Origin: Candidatus Krumholzibacteriia bacterium
GTDB lineage: Bacteria > Krumholzibacteriota > Krumholzibacteriia > G020349025
Reading direction: 5' to 3'
DNA length: 38,577 nucleotides
NCBI GenBank assembly: GCA_035649275.1
Contig: DASRJW010000117.1
Location: forward strand, 1 to 38,577
This document shows positions 1 through 8,095 of this stretch, piece by piece. Position numbers and translations under genes: made by a program. A model generated the notes under the pieces. That model made no database searches and was not told the DNA's origin. It saw nothing but the letters and a program-made list of their open reading frames with translations. Position 1 is the stretch's first letter, and each line of letters starts with the position of its first letter.

Positions 1-486
1 GTGGAAGGCACCGACAGCGTTCTTCGTTCGCAGCAAGTTGGTGGCGACCTTGCCGCCCAAGCCGGCGTCCACCATTCCCAGGAGTGTGGTCGGCACCGCC
101 ACCCAGTCGATGCCCCGCATGTAGGTGGCGGCGGCGAAGCCGACCAGGTCGGTCACCGCGCCGCCCCCCAGCGCCACCAGCCCGCTGCCGCGATCGAAGC
201 CGCGGCGCAAGAGCTGCTCGAGCAACCGCTCCAGGGTGCGGAGCGTCTTCGCCCGTTCCCCTGCCGGCAGGAGCAGCGGCGCGCCGACCTCGATGCGCTG
301 ACGGCGGAGCACCGGCGCCGTCCGCTCCCAGAGTGCACGCCGCACCCGCGTGTCGGTGACCACGGCCCAGCGCCGAGGTTCGTGGCGCAACACCGCTGCC
401 AGGAGGCCGGGGCCCGAGACACCGACTTGCACGGTGCACTCCTGCACCCGAGGTCGGACCCGGAGCCGGAAACGTGTCGCGCTCAC
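1..486 (-). CDS. aroB: 3-dehydroquinate synthase, N-terminal part (cut by window edge)
   Basis: Makes 3-dehydroquinate from DAHP, the second step of the shikimate pathway, using NAD and a divalent metal in the cytosol. The visible 162 residues include the NAD-binding GGGAVTDLVGF stretch, the TYMRG and VPTTLL motifs, the GGK loop and KNAVGAFH, all in the order of the AroB family. The usual family length is about 350, so roughly half is outside the window on the low-coordinate side. The start is a GTG that overlaps the stop of the upstream lipoprotein gene as GTGA, which indicates translational coupling. A related sugar-phosphate cyclase of the same superfamily cannot be fully excluded from the N-terminus alone, but AroB is by far the likeliest. 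Confidence 0.9.
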   Translation of the reverse strand, partial: MSATRFRLRVRPRVQECTVQVGVSGPGLLAAVLRHEPRRWAVVTDTRVRRALWERTAPVLRRQRIEVGAPLLLPAGERAKTLRTLERLLEQLLRRGFDRGSGLVALGGGAVTDLVGFAAATYMRGIDWVAVPTTLLGMVDAGLGGKVATNLLRTKNAVGAFH

Positions 487-830
487 GAGTTCTCTTCCAG
501 ACGGAAGGTGAGGAGCAGCGTTTCCAGCTCGAACAGGAAGGTGCGCTTGCTGTCTCCCGGCACGAAGAGCTGCCCCTGCACTCCGTACAGCCGGTGCCGC
601 GAGGGATCGTAAACGAAATGAGTCACCAGCGGGCCGCTGGCGACGGCGCAGTCGTTCAGGGCAGTGGCGAGGATTTCCTGCGCTCGCGGCGGACAGAACT
701 CGCAGACGACGGTGCTGGCCGCGAAGGCTCCCGTCGCGGGGGTGAGGCCGGGAGCGGTGCAACCGAAGAGAAGCCAGGGCGCGGCGAGGCGGAGGAGGAA
801 ACGCAGGCGTGGCGGCGCTTTTTTCCGCAT
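483..830 (-). CDS. small lipoprotein of unknown function
   Basis: A 115-residue protein with a basic N-terminus (MRKK), a hydrophobic stretch and a lipobox-like LLFGC near residue 24, so it is probably an exported lipoprotein. The mature part has a CEFC pair near residue 43-46 and ends in a predicted beta-rich segment (FLFELETLLLTFRLEE). I recognise no family. It lies between an anti-sigma factor and aroB and overlaps aroB by four bases (GTGA). No Shine-Dalgarno sequence is visible before the ATG. A TAGACT hexamer (837-842) sits six bases upstream of the ATG and could be a -10 box giving a nearly leaderless transcript, but its -35 match is poor. Confidence 0.7.
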   Translation of the reverse strand: MRKKAPPRLRFLLRLAAPWLLFGCTAPGLTPATGAFAASTVVCEFCPPRAQEILATALNDCAVASGPLVTHFVYDPSRHRLYGVQGQLFVPGDSKRTFLFELETLLLTFRLEENS

Positions 831-889
831 CCGCGCAGTCTAGTCGTGGAAGCCGAGCGCGGCCAGATCGAGACCCAGCCGCGCCGCAC

Positions 890-1477
890 TCACCAGCGGA
901 CGGGCATGGTCTCGATCGGATCGGAGCGCTGGCGCTTGGCGTCGGGCAACGTATCCGCCGGGACGGAGCCGAGGATCGAGGCCGCCGCTTCGAGGCGCAG
1001 TTCCGGACCGAGAGGCGTACTGGCGCGCACCGGGACCAGGCGCGGCCAGGCGACCGCGGGTCGTCCCGCCGGGGCCCAAGGACCCGGGGAGGTCTCCATC
1101 GCCACCCGAGGGGGCGTGGATTCGCTCGGGCTGGGACCGCGATGGCCCAAGGTCAAGCCGAGGGTGAGAACGAGAGCTGCGGCCGCAGCGGTGCTGACGG
1201 TGAAAGGCAGCAACCAGCGTCGCGGCGTCGGGTCCACCGCCACCGGCAGCTCTTGCGTCTGCTGCGACAGCCGCAGCTTCAGGCGCCAGTCGAAGTGAGG
1301 CGCCGGTTCTCGAATCGGCAGCTCCTGTAGCCACTGCCGGGTGAGGGCGCTCTCACGCTGCAAACGCGCACAATCGGCACAGCCGGCGAGGTGGGCGCGG
1401 AGCTCCGCGCCGACGGCTGCGGACAAACGGGCCTCGTCGCCTTCGCTGACGAGAGTGCGCGCCATCCGACATCGCAT
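890..1477 (-). CDS. membrane-anchored zinc-type anti-sigma factor
   Basis: A 195-residue protein with the ZAS signature of anti-sigma factors: Cys3, His29, Cys33 and Cys36 (H-LAG-C-AD-C) in the N-terminal 40 residues. A basic turn and one hydrophobic membrane segment follow at about residues 90-112, then a Pro/Ser-rich segment that would lie outside the inner membrane. By family knowledge the N-terminal domain binds and inhibits the ECF sigma factor made from the gene just upstream. The start at 1477 is chosen because it has a GGGGAGA ribosome site six bases upstream and keeps Cys3; a longer frame reaching to 1546 lacks both. The sigma-factor stop is 65 bases upstream. Confidence 0.88.
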   Translation of the reverse strand: MRCRMARTLVSEGDEARLSAAVGAELRAHLAGCADCARLQRESALTRQWLQELPIREPAPHFDWRLKLRLSQQTQELPVAVDPTPRRWLLPFTVSTAAAAALVLTLGLTLGHRGPSPSESTPPRVAMETSPGPWAPAGRPAVAWPRLVPVRASTPLGPELRLEAAASILGSVPADTLPDAKRQRSDPIETMPVRW

Positions 1478-1542
1478 CGCCTGTCTCCCCTTTTCTCCCG
1501 CCCGTGGCGGGATCGTGCCGCCGGCGTTGCCGCCGGCCCTGC

Positions 1543-2232
1543 TCAACGCTTCCCCAGCGTACGTTCGAGCAGTGGTTCCATGATCTCCCGGAAGTGACTG
1601 CGCCCGCGGTTGATGCGAGAACGCACCGTGCCCAGCTTGAGGCCCGTCACTGCGGCGATCTCCTCGTAGGTGAAATGGTTGATCTCACGAAGCACGAAAG
1701 CTTCTCTGTATTTGGCCGGGATGCGGGTGATGGCGTATTCGACCCAGCGATGCACTTCCTGCTTCTCCAAGGTGCGGTCGGGCAGGTCCTTGGCATCGGG
1801 GAGATCGACGTCGTGCCGCTCGCCTTCCTCCTCTTCGCCCCGTCCCCAGGAAATCGACACCAGCTTCGGCGTGCTGCGCTGCTTGCGGATGCGATTGCGC
1901 ACCAGATTGGTGGCGATGGTGTAGAGCCAGGTGGAGAAGCGCGCCACGGTGCGGTACTTCTCGGCGTGGACATAGGCGCGGACAAAAGCTTCCTGGGCGA
2001 CTTCCTCGGCCTCCGTAGGATCCCGGAGGAGGCGCAGAAGGTAGTTGTAGAGCCGGACCTTGTGGCGCTGTACGAGGACGTCGAAGGCCGCACGCTCCCC
2101 AGCCGCGACGGACTGGATGAGGTCCTCGTCGCTCCGCTCCTCGGACGCATCGCTCCGCTTCCTGGCGCTCAGCTGGTTCATGGCAGCTCCCGGCTCGGCC
2201 CCTTGAACCCTATCTTTGTCCGGAGGTTCCAT
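1543..2232 (-). CDS. ECF (RpoE-type) RNA polymerase sigma factor
   Basis: A 229-residue sigma-70 family protein of the ECF class. Region 2 runs from about residue 35 to 120 (DEDLIQSVAAGERAAFDVL, then DPTEAEEVAQEAFVRAY and FSTWLYTIATNL). Region 4 is the C-terminal helix-turn-helix (LREINHFTYEEIA, LKLGTVRSRINRGR). An acidic linker (EEEEGE) joins them. It directs RNA polymerase to a stress or envelope regulon. The next gene encodes its anti-sigma factor, the usual pairing. The start at 2232 has a GAGGT site about six bases upstream; an internal ATG at 2181 with GGGAG is a reasonable alternative. It follows the lipoprotein gene by nine bases. The inducing signal and target promoters cannot be read from the window. 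Confidence 0.93.
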   Translation of the reverse strand: MEPPDKDRVQGAEPGAAMNQLSARKRSDASEERSDEDLIQSVAAGERAAFDVLVQRHKVRLYNYLLRLLRDPTEAEEVAQEAFVRAYVHAEKYRTVARFSTWLYTIATNLVRNRIRKQRSTPKLVSISWGRGEEEEGERHDVDLPDAKDLPDRTLEKQEVHRWVEYAITRIPAKYREAFVLREINHFTYEEIAAVTGLKLGTVRSRINRGRSHFREIMEPLLERTLGKR

Positions 2233-2241
2233 CAGTAGACC

Positions 2242-3009
2242 TCAGTAGACCTCGAAATCAGCGGCAGCCAGACCATCGCGGGCCTCGATCTCCTCGAGGA
2301 GGATCTCACCCTCCATGCCTTCCCGGGGCGCCTGGAGGCGCAAACGACCCGGCAGCTCCAGTTCGCCCCAGCGGCGCCAGCGATCGTAGCGCACCACGAG
2401 GCGCCGGCCCTCGGCCCCTTCCCAGCCCCACTGTTCCAAGACCCCGTCCCGGAGCCGCAGCTCGAAGACGGCCTGGGGCGAGGAAAGTTGCACCCTGAAC
2501 TCCAGGTTGCGCCCATCCTCGCTTCTCCCCACCAGACGGGTGCGGGCCGCCAGGTCTTCCGGCGGGCGGCCCTGCGGCCAGGGCGGGCGGCCGGTGACCA
2601 AGGCGTGCAGTTCCGCCAACGAGCCGGTCGGCAGGTAGCGCGCCAACTCGGAGTCCGCGAAGGGGGAGCGCTCCAAGGCGTCAGCGCGGGCGCGATACAT
2701 CAAGAGGTGTCCGTCGCCCGGGAGCGACAACACGAGCCTCTCCCCCACCATGCCGAAGAGGGCTCGCGAACGCAGCTCCACCCGCAAGCGCTCCGGCAGG
2801 TCGACCACCGCCTGCAGATTCCCCTCCACCGTGCCGTCGGGCGAGGAGAGACGGGCATGGCCGCGGGTGCTCCACGCTTGGCGCGGTGGCGCGCCGGCGA
2901 GGGAGGTGAGCCGTTCGAGCTCCACCGCGTCGGGGGTGCGGTCGAGGCGAGGCGGCCCGCCACAGGCGACGAGCCCCGAGGTGGTGAGGAGGAGCAGCCG
3001 GATCGCCAC
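2242..3009 (-). CDS. outer-membrane-type lipoprotein, LolB/DUF4292-like
   Basis: A 255-residue protein beginning with a short hydrophobic segment (IRLLLLTTSGLVAC) ending in a lipobox cysteine near residue 16. The rest alternates short beta-like segments (GNLQAVVDLPERLRVELRS, ERLVLSLPGDGHLLMY, GRNLEFRVQLSS, AVFELRLRDG), which resembles the half-barrel fold of LolA/LolB and DUF4292 lipoproteins. Assignment to that group is by pattern only. The GTG start at 3009 follows AGAGGGG and lies seven bases after the stop of the TPR lipoprotein gene, so the two are probably co-translated. It may take part in lipoprotein or lipid handling at the outer membrane, but this is inference. Confidence 0.7.
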   Translation of the reverse strand: MAIRLLLLTTSGLVACGGPPRLDRTPDAVELERLTSLAGAPPRQAWSTRGHARLSSPDGTVEGNLQAVVDLPERLRVELRSRALFGMVGERLVLSLPGDGHLLMYRARADALERSPFADSELARYLPTGSLAELHALVTGRPPWPQGRPPEDLAARTRLVGRSEDGRNLEFRVQLSSPQAVFELRLRDGVLEQWGWEGAEGRRLVVRYDRWRRWGELELPGRLRLQAPREGMEGEILLEEIEARDGLAAADFEVY

Positions 3010-3016
3010 GGCCCCT

Positions 3017-4789
3017 CTAAGGCTTCTCGATCTCCGCTTGCACCGCGTCAATTTTGTCGCGCAACCCGCCGTTTTCTGGTGCCAGCTCCCGGGAGCGCCC
3101 GTAGACACGCAGCGCTTCCTGCGGCCGTCCCGCTTTGCGATAGGCGTCGCCCAGGTGTTCGAGGATGACCGCGTCCTGGTGTTTCGTCAGGTCCGCGGCA
3201 CGCTCGAGCTCAACCACGGCGCCAGCGAAATGGCCGCGCTGGAAGAGCACCCACCCCAGGCTGTCGACGTAGAAGCCGTTGTCCGGTTCCGCGGCGATCG
3301 CCCGGCGCACCAATGTCTCGCTCTCCTCCAGAGCCAGTCCACGCTCGGCCTGGATGTAACCGACGAAGTTGAGGGCCGCGGCGTTCTCCGGTTGCCGCTG
3401 CAGCACGTCCCGGCCGCAAGTCAGAGCCGTTTCGTAATGACCCAGCTCCTGGTGTGCCATCGCCAGGTTGAAGAGCACATCGGTGTTGTCCGGATCCAAG
3501 CGGTGGCCGGCCTCGAGATGACGGACGGCGGCGTCGAACTCACGCAGCTGCAGGTAGGCGTAGCCGAGGAGCACGTTGCAACGCACCTCGTCGGCGGAAG
3601 TGTGCGCCGATGCCGTGGCGAGCACGGCGCGCAAGCTGTCCGCCGCCGGGCCTTGCCGTTGCACGCGCCCGTCGGCGTCGCGCAGACGTTCGAGCAGCAC
3701 CGTGGCCAGACCCAGATGGGCGGCGCAAGCGTCGGGCTGCAAGCGGATGGCGGCGCGGAAGTGCTTCTCCGCCGCTTCGCTCCGATCCTGGCGCAGGGCC
3801 AGCTCGCCGAGCAGGTGCTCGGCGCCGGGGAACTCGTTGCCCTCCGCCAGGCGCGTCAGCAGCTTCTCGGCGCTGTCGTACTGCTCGCTCTGCAGCAGCG
3901 CCCAGCCAAGGATGTACTCGTGCCGGGGCTCCAGTTCGTGGCGCTCGTCGCGGGGCTGCAGGAGGGCCACCACATCGGGATAGCGTTTTTCCCGCAGGTA
4001 GAGCTGCACCAGCCACTCGAGGGCATCGCGATCCTCTGGAACGAGGGCGAGAGCGTCCTGCTGCACGGCGATCGCTTCGGCGAGGCGATCGTTCTTCTCC
4101 AGGAGTTCCACCAGCGCGCTGCGGGCAGCGCCGAGCTGCGGCTCCAACTCCAGGGCGCGACGGTAGCGACTCTCGGCCTCCGGCAGCTTGCCGAGTTCTT
4201 CCTCGACCTTCCCGAGTTGCAGCAAGGTCGCCGCCTGGTCGGGCTGCAACGCGTTGGCGCGCTGGAAGCTCGCGAGCGCCTCCGACCGGCGGTGCAGATC
4301 GCTGGCGAGGCGGCCGCGCAAGAGCCAGCCGGCAACCAGAGTCGAGTCCGCTGCCAGGGCGGAGTCGACATGCTGCAGCGCTTCCTCCGGTTTCCCCGCC
4401 ACGGCGCGGAGCCGCGCCAGGAGGAGGAACTCCGCCGGCCCGGCAGTTCCGGCCAGAGCGGCATCCCCCAGCAAGTGATCCGCCTCCTGGTAACGCCCCA
4501 TGTCCAGGTACTGGCGTGCCAGCGCCAGACGCAGGCTCGCGTTCTCCGGCCAGAGGAACACTGCTTCGCGCAGGGCGGCGAGCGCTTCGTTCGCCGCCCC
4601 GATCTCGCGCAGATAGCTGCCGCGGGCGAAGGCCACCTGCGCCGCTTCGCGGGTGGCTTCGACGACCTCCTCCGGCACCGCCGTCTCCGAGGAGGCGCTC
4701 CGCCGCGTCGTCGCTGGAGCGGCGCAAGCGCCGACGCCGAGCCCCAGGAGGAGCAGGAGGTGCAGGCGGCGTGGTGAGCGGTGCGGCAT
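3017..4789 (-). CDS. TPR-repeat lipoprotein
   Basis: A 590-residue protein with a basic, leucine-rich signal and a lipobox ending at about Cys22 (LGVGAC). Most of the mature chain is made of tetratricopeptide repeats, visible as recurring 34-residue units with the W-LG-Y-A-F-A-P pattern (for example AVRHLEAGHRLDPDNTDVLF and ALASFQRANALQPD). Such proteins are scaffolds for protein-protein contacts, here probably at the periplasmic face of a membrane. The start has a GAGGGG site five bases upstream. It is followed by a second lipoprotein gene and the sigma/anti-sigma pair. No enzymatic domain is visible and its partner is unknown. Confidence 0.85.
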   Translation of the reverse strand: MPHRSPRRLHLLLLLGLGVGACAAPATTRRSASSETAVPEEVVEATREAAQVAFARGSYLREIGAANEALAALREAVFLWPENASLRLALARQYLDMGRYQEADHLLGDAALAGTAGPAEFLLLARLRAVAGKPEEALQHVDSALAADSTLVAGWLLRGRLASDLHRRSEALASFQRANALQPDQAATLLQLGKVEEELGKLPEAESRYRRALELEPQLGAARSALVELLEKNDRLAEAIAVQQDALALVPEDRDALEWLVQLYLREKRYPDVVALLQPRDERHELEPRHEYILGWALLQSEQYDSAEKLLTRLAEGNEFPGAEHLLGELALRQDRSEAAEKHFRAAIRLQPDACAAHLGLATVLLERLRDADGRVQRQGPAADSLRAVLATASAHTSADEVRCNVLLGYAYLQLREFDAAVRHLEAGHRLDPDNTDVLFNLAMAHQELGHYETALTCGRDVLQRQPENAAALNFVGYIQAERGLALEESETLVRRAIAAEPDNGFYVDSLGWVLFQRGHFAGAVVELERAADLTKHQDAVILEHLGDAYRKAGRPQEALRVYGRSRELAPENGGLRDKIDAVQAEIEKP

Positions 4790-4828
4790 GGCTTCCCCTC
4801 GTCGGTGTCGGGCGCATGATCCCTGTGG

Positions 4829-4857
4829 AAGCTACAGATTTTTCCGCCGGGCGGAAA
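4829..4857 (-). promoter_or_regulatory. weak candidate promoter before the TPR lipoprotein gene
   Basis: On the minus strand TTTCCG (4852-4857) and TAGCTT (4829-4834) are separated by 17 bases in the 90-base gap between rnc and the TPR gene. The -10 hexamer matches one proposed upstream of the carboxypeptidase gene. The -35 box is poor, so the gene may instead be read through from rnc. Confidence 0.3.
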
Positions 4858-4879
4858 CGCCGGCGGCGCCCGCTCCAGG

Positions 4880-5677
4880 TCAGCCGTGGCGGAGGAGGTT
4901 TGCGTCCTTGCTGAGGTTGTGGAGGGCCTCGCGCGCCGCTCGCTGCTCCGCCAGTTTCTTGCTGTTGCCGTCGCCACGACCGAGCACGCGGCCGCGCACC
5001 AGCACCTCGACGACGAAGCGCTTGGCATGGTCGGGGCCGTGGGTGGCGCTCACCTTGTAGCGCGGCGGCGTCTTCAGCTGCGCCTGGATCATCTCCTGCA
5101 GCTGGCTCTTGTAGTTCGCCAGCTGATGGTCCGCCACCGTTTCTTCCAGCTCGTCCAGCAGGTGGGCACTGACGAACTGGCGCACCGGATCGAGCCCGCC
5201 GTCCAGGTACATGGCGCCCAGCACCGCTTCGTAGGCATCGGAAAGGATGGAGGCGCGCATGCGGCCGCCGGCGTCCACTTCCCCCGGGGCGAGGATGAGA
5301 TGCTTGCCCAGCTGCAGCCTCTCGGCGGCGCGGCCGAGGACGGCGCGGGAAACCACCAAGGACTTGACCTTGGTGAGTTCCCCCTCGCTGCGTTCCGGGA
5401 AACTGCGGAACAAGTACTCGTTGACGATGAGGCCAAGAACGGAGTCGCCGAGGAACTCCAGGCGCTCGTTGGAATGCAAGCGCTCGCGGCCGGAACGATA
5501 AACGTGGGAGCGGTGGGTGAGGGCGGTGCGCAGCAGCTCCGTGTCCTGGAAGCGGTGGCCGAGCTTCTGCTCCAGCGCCGGGAACCCGGCGGCATCGTCG
5601 ACGGCCGTCGCTCCCCGAGGCACCCCGGGCAGCGGGCGCAGTCGTGACAGCCAGGACCGCAGCCCCATGGCTCGCAC
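4880..5677 (-). CDS. rnc: ribonuclease III
   Basis: Cuts double-stranded RNA in rRNA maturation and mRNA control. The N-terminal nuclease domain carries the signature NERLEFLGDSVLG near residue 70, and the second acidic cluster is seen in SDAYEAVLGAMYLDGG. The C-terminal double-stranded-RNA-binding domain begins around NYKSQLQEMIQ and ends with the GNSKKLAEQRAAREAL helix. At 265 residues it is slightly longer than usual because of an N-terminal extension of about 30 residues. The GTG start at 5677 has a GAGG core five bases upstream; an ATG nine bases later is possible. It follows fabF at the end of the fatty-acid operon, a common gene order. Confidence 0.96.
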   Translation of the reverse strand: MRAMGLRSWLSRLRPLPGVPRGATAVDDAAGFPALEQKLGHRFQDTELLRTALTHRSHVYRSGRERLHSNERLEFLGDSVLGLIVNEYLFRSFPERSEGELTKVKSLVVSRAVLGRAAERLQLGKHLILAPGEVDAGGRMRASILSDAYEAVLGAMYLDGGLDPVRQFVSAHLLDELEETVADHQLANYKSQLQEMIQAQLKTPPRYKVSATHGPDHAKRFVVEVLVRGRVLGRGDGNSKKLAEQRAAREALHNLSKDANLLRHG

Positions 5678-5702
5678 TCACCCCTCGTCGTGCCCTGGAC
5701 GC

Positions 5703-6947
5703 TCAAGCCTCGAAACGCTTGAACAGGATCGAGACGTTGTGCCCGCCGAAGCCGAAGGAGTTGCTCAACGCGTAGTGCACGTCGAGGGGGGCAGCGGTGT
5801 TCGGGATGCAATCCAGATCGCACTCGGGGTCGGGTGTCTCCTGGTTGATCGTCGGCGGCACCTTCCCGGAGCCGAGCACCAGCACGGAAATTACCGATTC
5901 GACGCCGCCCGAAGCGCCGAGGAGGTGCCCGAGCATCGATTTCGTCGAGCCCACCTTCAACTTGTAGGCGTGGGCGCCGAAGACGGTCTTGATCGCTTGC
6001 GTCTCGTTCTTGTCGTTGTAGGGCGTGGAGGTACCGTGGGCGTTGATGTACTCCACGACCTCCGGCGCGACGCCGGCCATGTCCAGGGCGGCTTGCATGG
6101 CCCGTGCCGCGCCCTCCCCTTCCGGGGCCGGCGCCGTCATGTGATAGGCGTCGGCGGTCATGCCGAAGCCGACCACCTCGCCGAGGATCGGAATGCCCCG
6201 GGCCTGCGCCCGGTCCAGGCGCTCCAGCACCAGGATGCCGCCGCCTTCTCCCATGACGAAGCCGTCGCGGCGGGCGTCGAAGGGGCGACTGGCGGCGGGA
6301 GGGTCGTCGTTCTGTTCGGACATCGCCTTCATGGCACAGAACCCGGCCATCGACATGGGGGTGATGGCTGCTTCGCTGCCGCCGGTGACCACGACGTCGG
6401 CGTCATCGGCTTGCAGCAGACGATAGGCGGTGCCGATGGCATTGGCGGCGGAAGCGCAGGCGGAGACCGCGGTGAAGTTGGGCCCCTTGAAACCGTACTG
6501 CATGGAAACCAGTCCTGCCGCCATGTCGGAGATCATCATGGGGATGAAGAAGGGGCTGACGCGCCCGGATCCCTTCTCCAGCATGTTGCGATGCTGAGTT
6601 TCGAAGGTTTCGATGCCACCGATTCCCGAGCCGAGGACGACGCCGATGCGATTGGGGTCCACGTCGCTGTCCAGCAGGCGCGCCTGCTGCACCGCTTCGC
6701 GCGCCGCCGCGACGGCGAACTGCGAGTAGCGGTCCGCGCGCTTGGCGTCCTTCCGATCCATGTACTGGGTCGGATCGAAGTCGACGACCTCGGCAGCGAT
6801 GGTGGTGCTGAGCCCGGCGGGATCGAAACGCTGGATGCGCTGCACCCCGGACTTTCCGGCGTAGAGCGCCTCCATCATGCTCGCCGCGTCGAGGCCGACG
6901 CACGAAATGGCGCCGACCCCGGTGACGGCGACGCGCACCCGACCCAT
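5703..6947 (-). CDS. fabF: beta-ketoacyl-ACP synthase II
   Basis: Condenses malonyl-ACP with acyl-ACP to lengthen fatty acids. The catalytic triad is visible: Cys164 in VSACASAAN, His304 in NAHGTSTPYND and His341 in STKSMLGHLLGASGG. Length (414) and the C-terminal SFGFGGHN motif fit the FabF family. The ATG has an AGGAGG site four bases upstream. It lies 91 bases downstream of acpP, whose product carries its substrates, and 25 bases before rnc. No fabH is present in this operon, so FabF may have unusual importance here, or initiation may be handled by a synthase encoded elsewhere. Confidence 0.97.
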   Translation of the reverse strand: MGRVRVAVTGVGAISCVGLDAASMMEALYAGKSGVQRIQRFDPAGLSTTIAAEVVDFDPTQYMDRKDAKRADRYSQFAVAAAREAVQQARLLDSDVDPNRIGVVLGSGIGGIETFETQHRNMLEKGSGRVSPFFIPMMISDMAAGLVSMQYGFKGPNFTAVSACASAANAIGTAYRLLQADDADVVVTGGSEAAITPMSMAGFCAMKAMSEQNDDPPAASRPFDARRDGFVMGEGGGILVLERLDRAQARGIPILGEVVGFGMTADAYHMTAPAPEGEGAARAMQAALDMAGVAPEVVEYINAHGTSTPYNDKNETQAIKTVFGAHAYKLKVGSTKSMLGHLLGASGGVESVISVLVLGSGKVPPTINQETPDPECDLDCIPNTAAPLDVHYALSNSFGFGGHNVSILFKRFEA

Positions 6948-7038
6948 GCTGCCTCCTGACCGTTCCCCGGAAGCGTTGCGCCCGCGGGCCGCGCCTCGGG
7001 GCCCCTGGGACGCACCGACGCCGGGCTGAAGCGGTGGC

Positions 7039-7281
7039 TCAGGAACCGACCTTCTGCTCCAGGTACTCGATGGCCGCGGCGACGGTGGTCATCTTCTCGG
7101 CATCTTCGTCGGGGATCTCGATGTCGAAGGCCTCTTCCAAAGCCATCACGAGTTCCACCGTGTCGAGGGAATCGGCGCCTAGATCGTCGATGAACGAGGC
7201 GTCGTCCGTCACCTGGTCGGCGCTCACGCCGAGCTGCTCTTCGATGATCTTCTTCACCTTGCCTGCGATCTCGCTGGCCAT
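7039..7281 (-). CDS. acpP: acyl carrier protein
   Basis: An 80-residue acidic protein that carries growing acyl chains on 4'-phosphopantetheine. The attachment serine is Ser38 in the [16 protein letters not shown] motif, and the flanking helices match AcpP closely. The ATG at 7281 gives the usual family N-terminus ([13 protein letters not shown]). A GGAGG lies about 14 bases upstream, rather far, with a closer AGGTGG. It sits between fabG and fabF in the conserved operon. Confidence 0.97.
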   Translation of the reverse strand: MASEIAGKVKKIIEEQLGVSADQVTDDASFIDDLGADSLDTVELVMALEEAFDIEIPDEDAEKMTTVAAAIEYLEQKVGS

Positions 7282-7343
7282 GCCTTGAGAGCCCACCTCC
7301 TCCATGCGAACCCGCGCGCTGTCGCGGCAGGATCGCGCCTGCT

Positions 7344-8081
7344 TCAAGAGTGCATCCACATGCCGCCATCGCAGTTCAGGACCTGGCCGGTGACGTAGGC
7401 GGCGGCGTCACCCAGCAAGAAGACCACGACCCCGGCGACTTCCGCCGGCGTGCCCAGGCGCTGCAGCGGGATCTGGGGCAGCAGCTGGGCGCGGGCCCGT
7501 TCGTCCAGGGAATCCGTCATCGCGGTGGTGATGAACCCCGGGGCCACGGCATTCACCGTGATGTTGCGGCTCGCCAGCTCGCGGGCCGCGGCCTTGGTGA
7601 AGCCGATGATCCCGGCCTTGCTGGCGCAGTAGTTCGTCTGCCCAGCGTTCCCCATCTGCCCGACCACGGAGGTGACGTTCACGATCCGACCTAACTTCTG
7701 GCGCATCATACCTTTGACCACCGCACGGGTAAAGTTGAAGGTGCCCGTGAGGTTGACGCGCAGGACCTCGTCCCAGGCCTCTTGCGACATGCGGGCCAGC
7801 AGGCCGTCGCGGGTGATGCCGGCGTTGTTCACCAGACCATGCACCACACCCAGGTCGGCGACGATGCGCGCCACCGTGGAGTCGACTTCGTCGGGTGCTT
7901 CCACATGGCAAGCGTATGCCCGCGCCTCCGGACCGAGGGTGGCGGCCACATCGCGCACCGCGTCGCTGCTCCGCGCCACCAGGGCGAGACGGGCGCCTTG
8001 CTCGGCACAGGCTTGGGCGATGGCGAGACCGATCCCTCGGCTCGCTCCGGTGACAACGACCACCCGATCCCGCAAGCCCAT
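7344..8081 (-). CDS. fabG: 3-oxoacyl-ACP reductase
   Basis: NADPH-dependent reduction of beta-ketoacyl-ACP in fatty-acid elongation. A 245-residue short-chain dehydrogenase with the TGASRGIG nucleotide-binding loop (residues 11-18), NNAG at 85-88, and the catalytic Ser138, Tyr151 and Lys155 (VTSVVG, NYCASK). The C-terminal [14 protein letters not shown] is typical of FabG. The ATG at 8081 has GGGAGG four bases upstream; a much longer frame upstream of it is only fabD read in the wrong frame. It follows fabD with a 14-base gap. Confidence 0.97.
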   Translation of the reverse strand: MGLRDRVVVVTGASRGIGLAIAQACAEQGARLALVARSSDAVRDVAATLGPEARAYACHVEAPDEVDSTVARIVADLGVVHGLVNNAGITRDGLLARMSQEAWDEVLRVNLTGTFNFTRAVVKGMMRQKLGRIVNVTSVVGQMGNAGQTNYCASKAGIIGFTKAAARELASRNITVNAVAPGFITTAMTDSLDERARAQLLPQIPLQRLGTPAEVAGVVVFLLGDAAAYVTGQVLNCDGGMWMHS

Positions 8082-8095
8082 GCCGCCTCCCTCGC

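Noticed and set aside
2229-2250. Tandem repeat of GTCTACTGA at the junction of the lipoprotein and sigma-factor genes
   Set aside because: Only two short copies, one being the end of the coding sequence and stop and the other the spacer; it also supplies the GAGGT ribosome site. No sign of a mobile or regulatory repeat.
2750-4777. A 675-codon plus-strand open frame opposite the TPR lipoprotein gene
   Set aside because: The minus-strand product has regular TPR repeats and a lipobox; the plus-strand translation is low in motif content and typical of an antisense frame in high-GC DNA.
4840-4868. GC-rich hairpin (CCGCCGG/CCGGCGG) between rnc and the TPR gene as a terminator
   Set aside because: On the minus strand the stem is followed by A residues, not U; the T-run precedes the stem on the plus strand, so it is not an intrinsic terminator in either useful direction.
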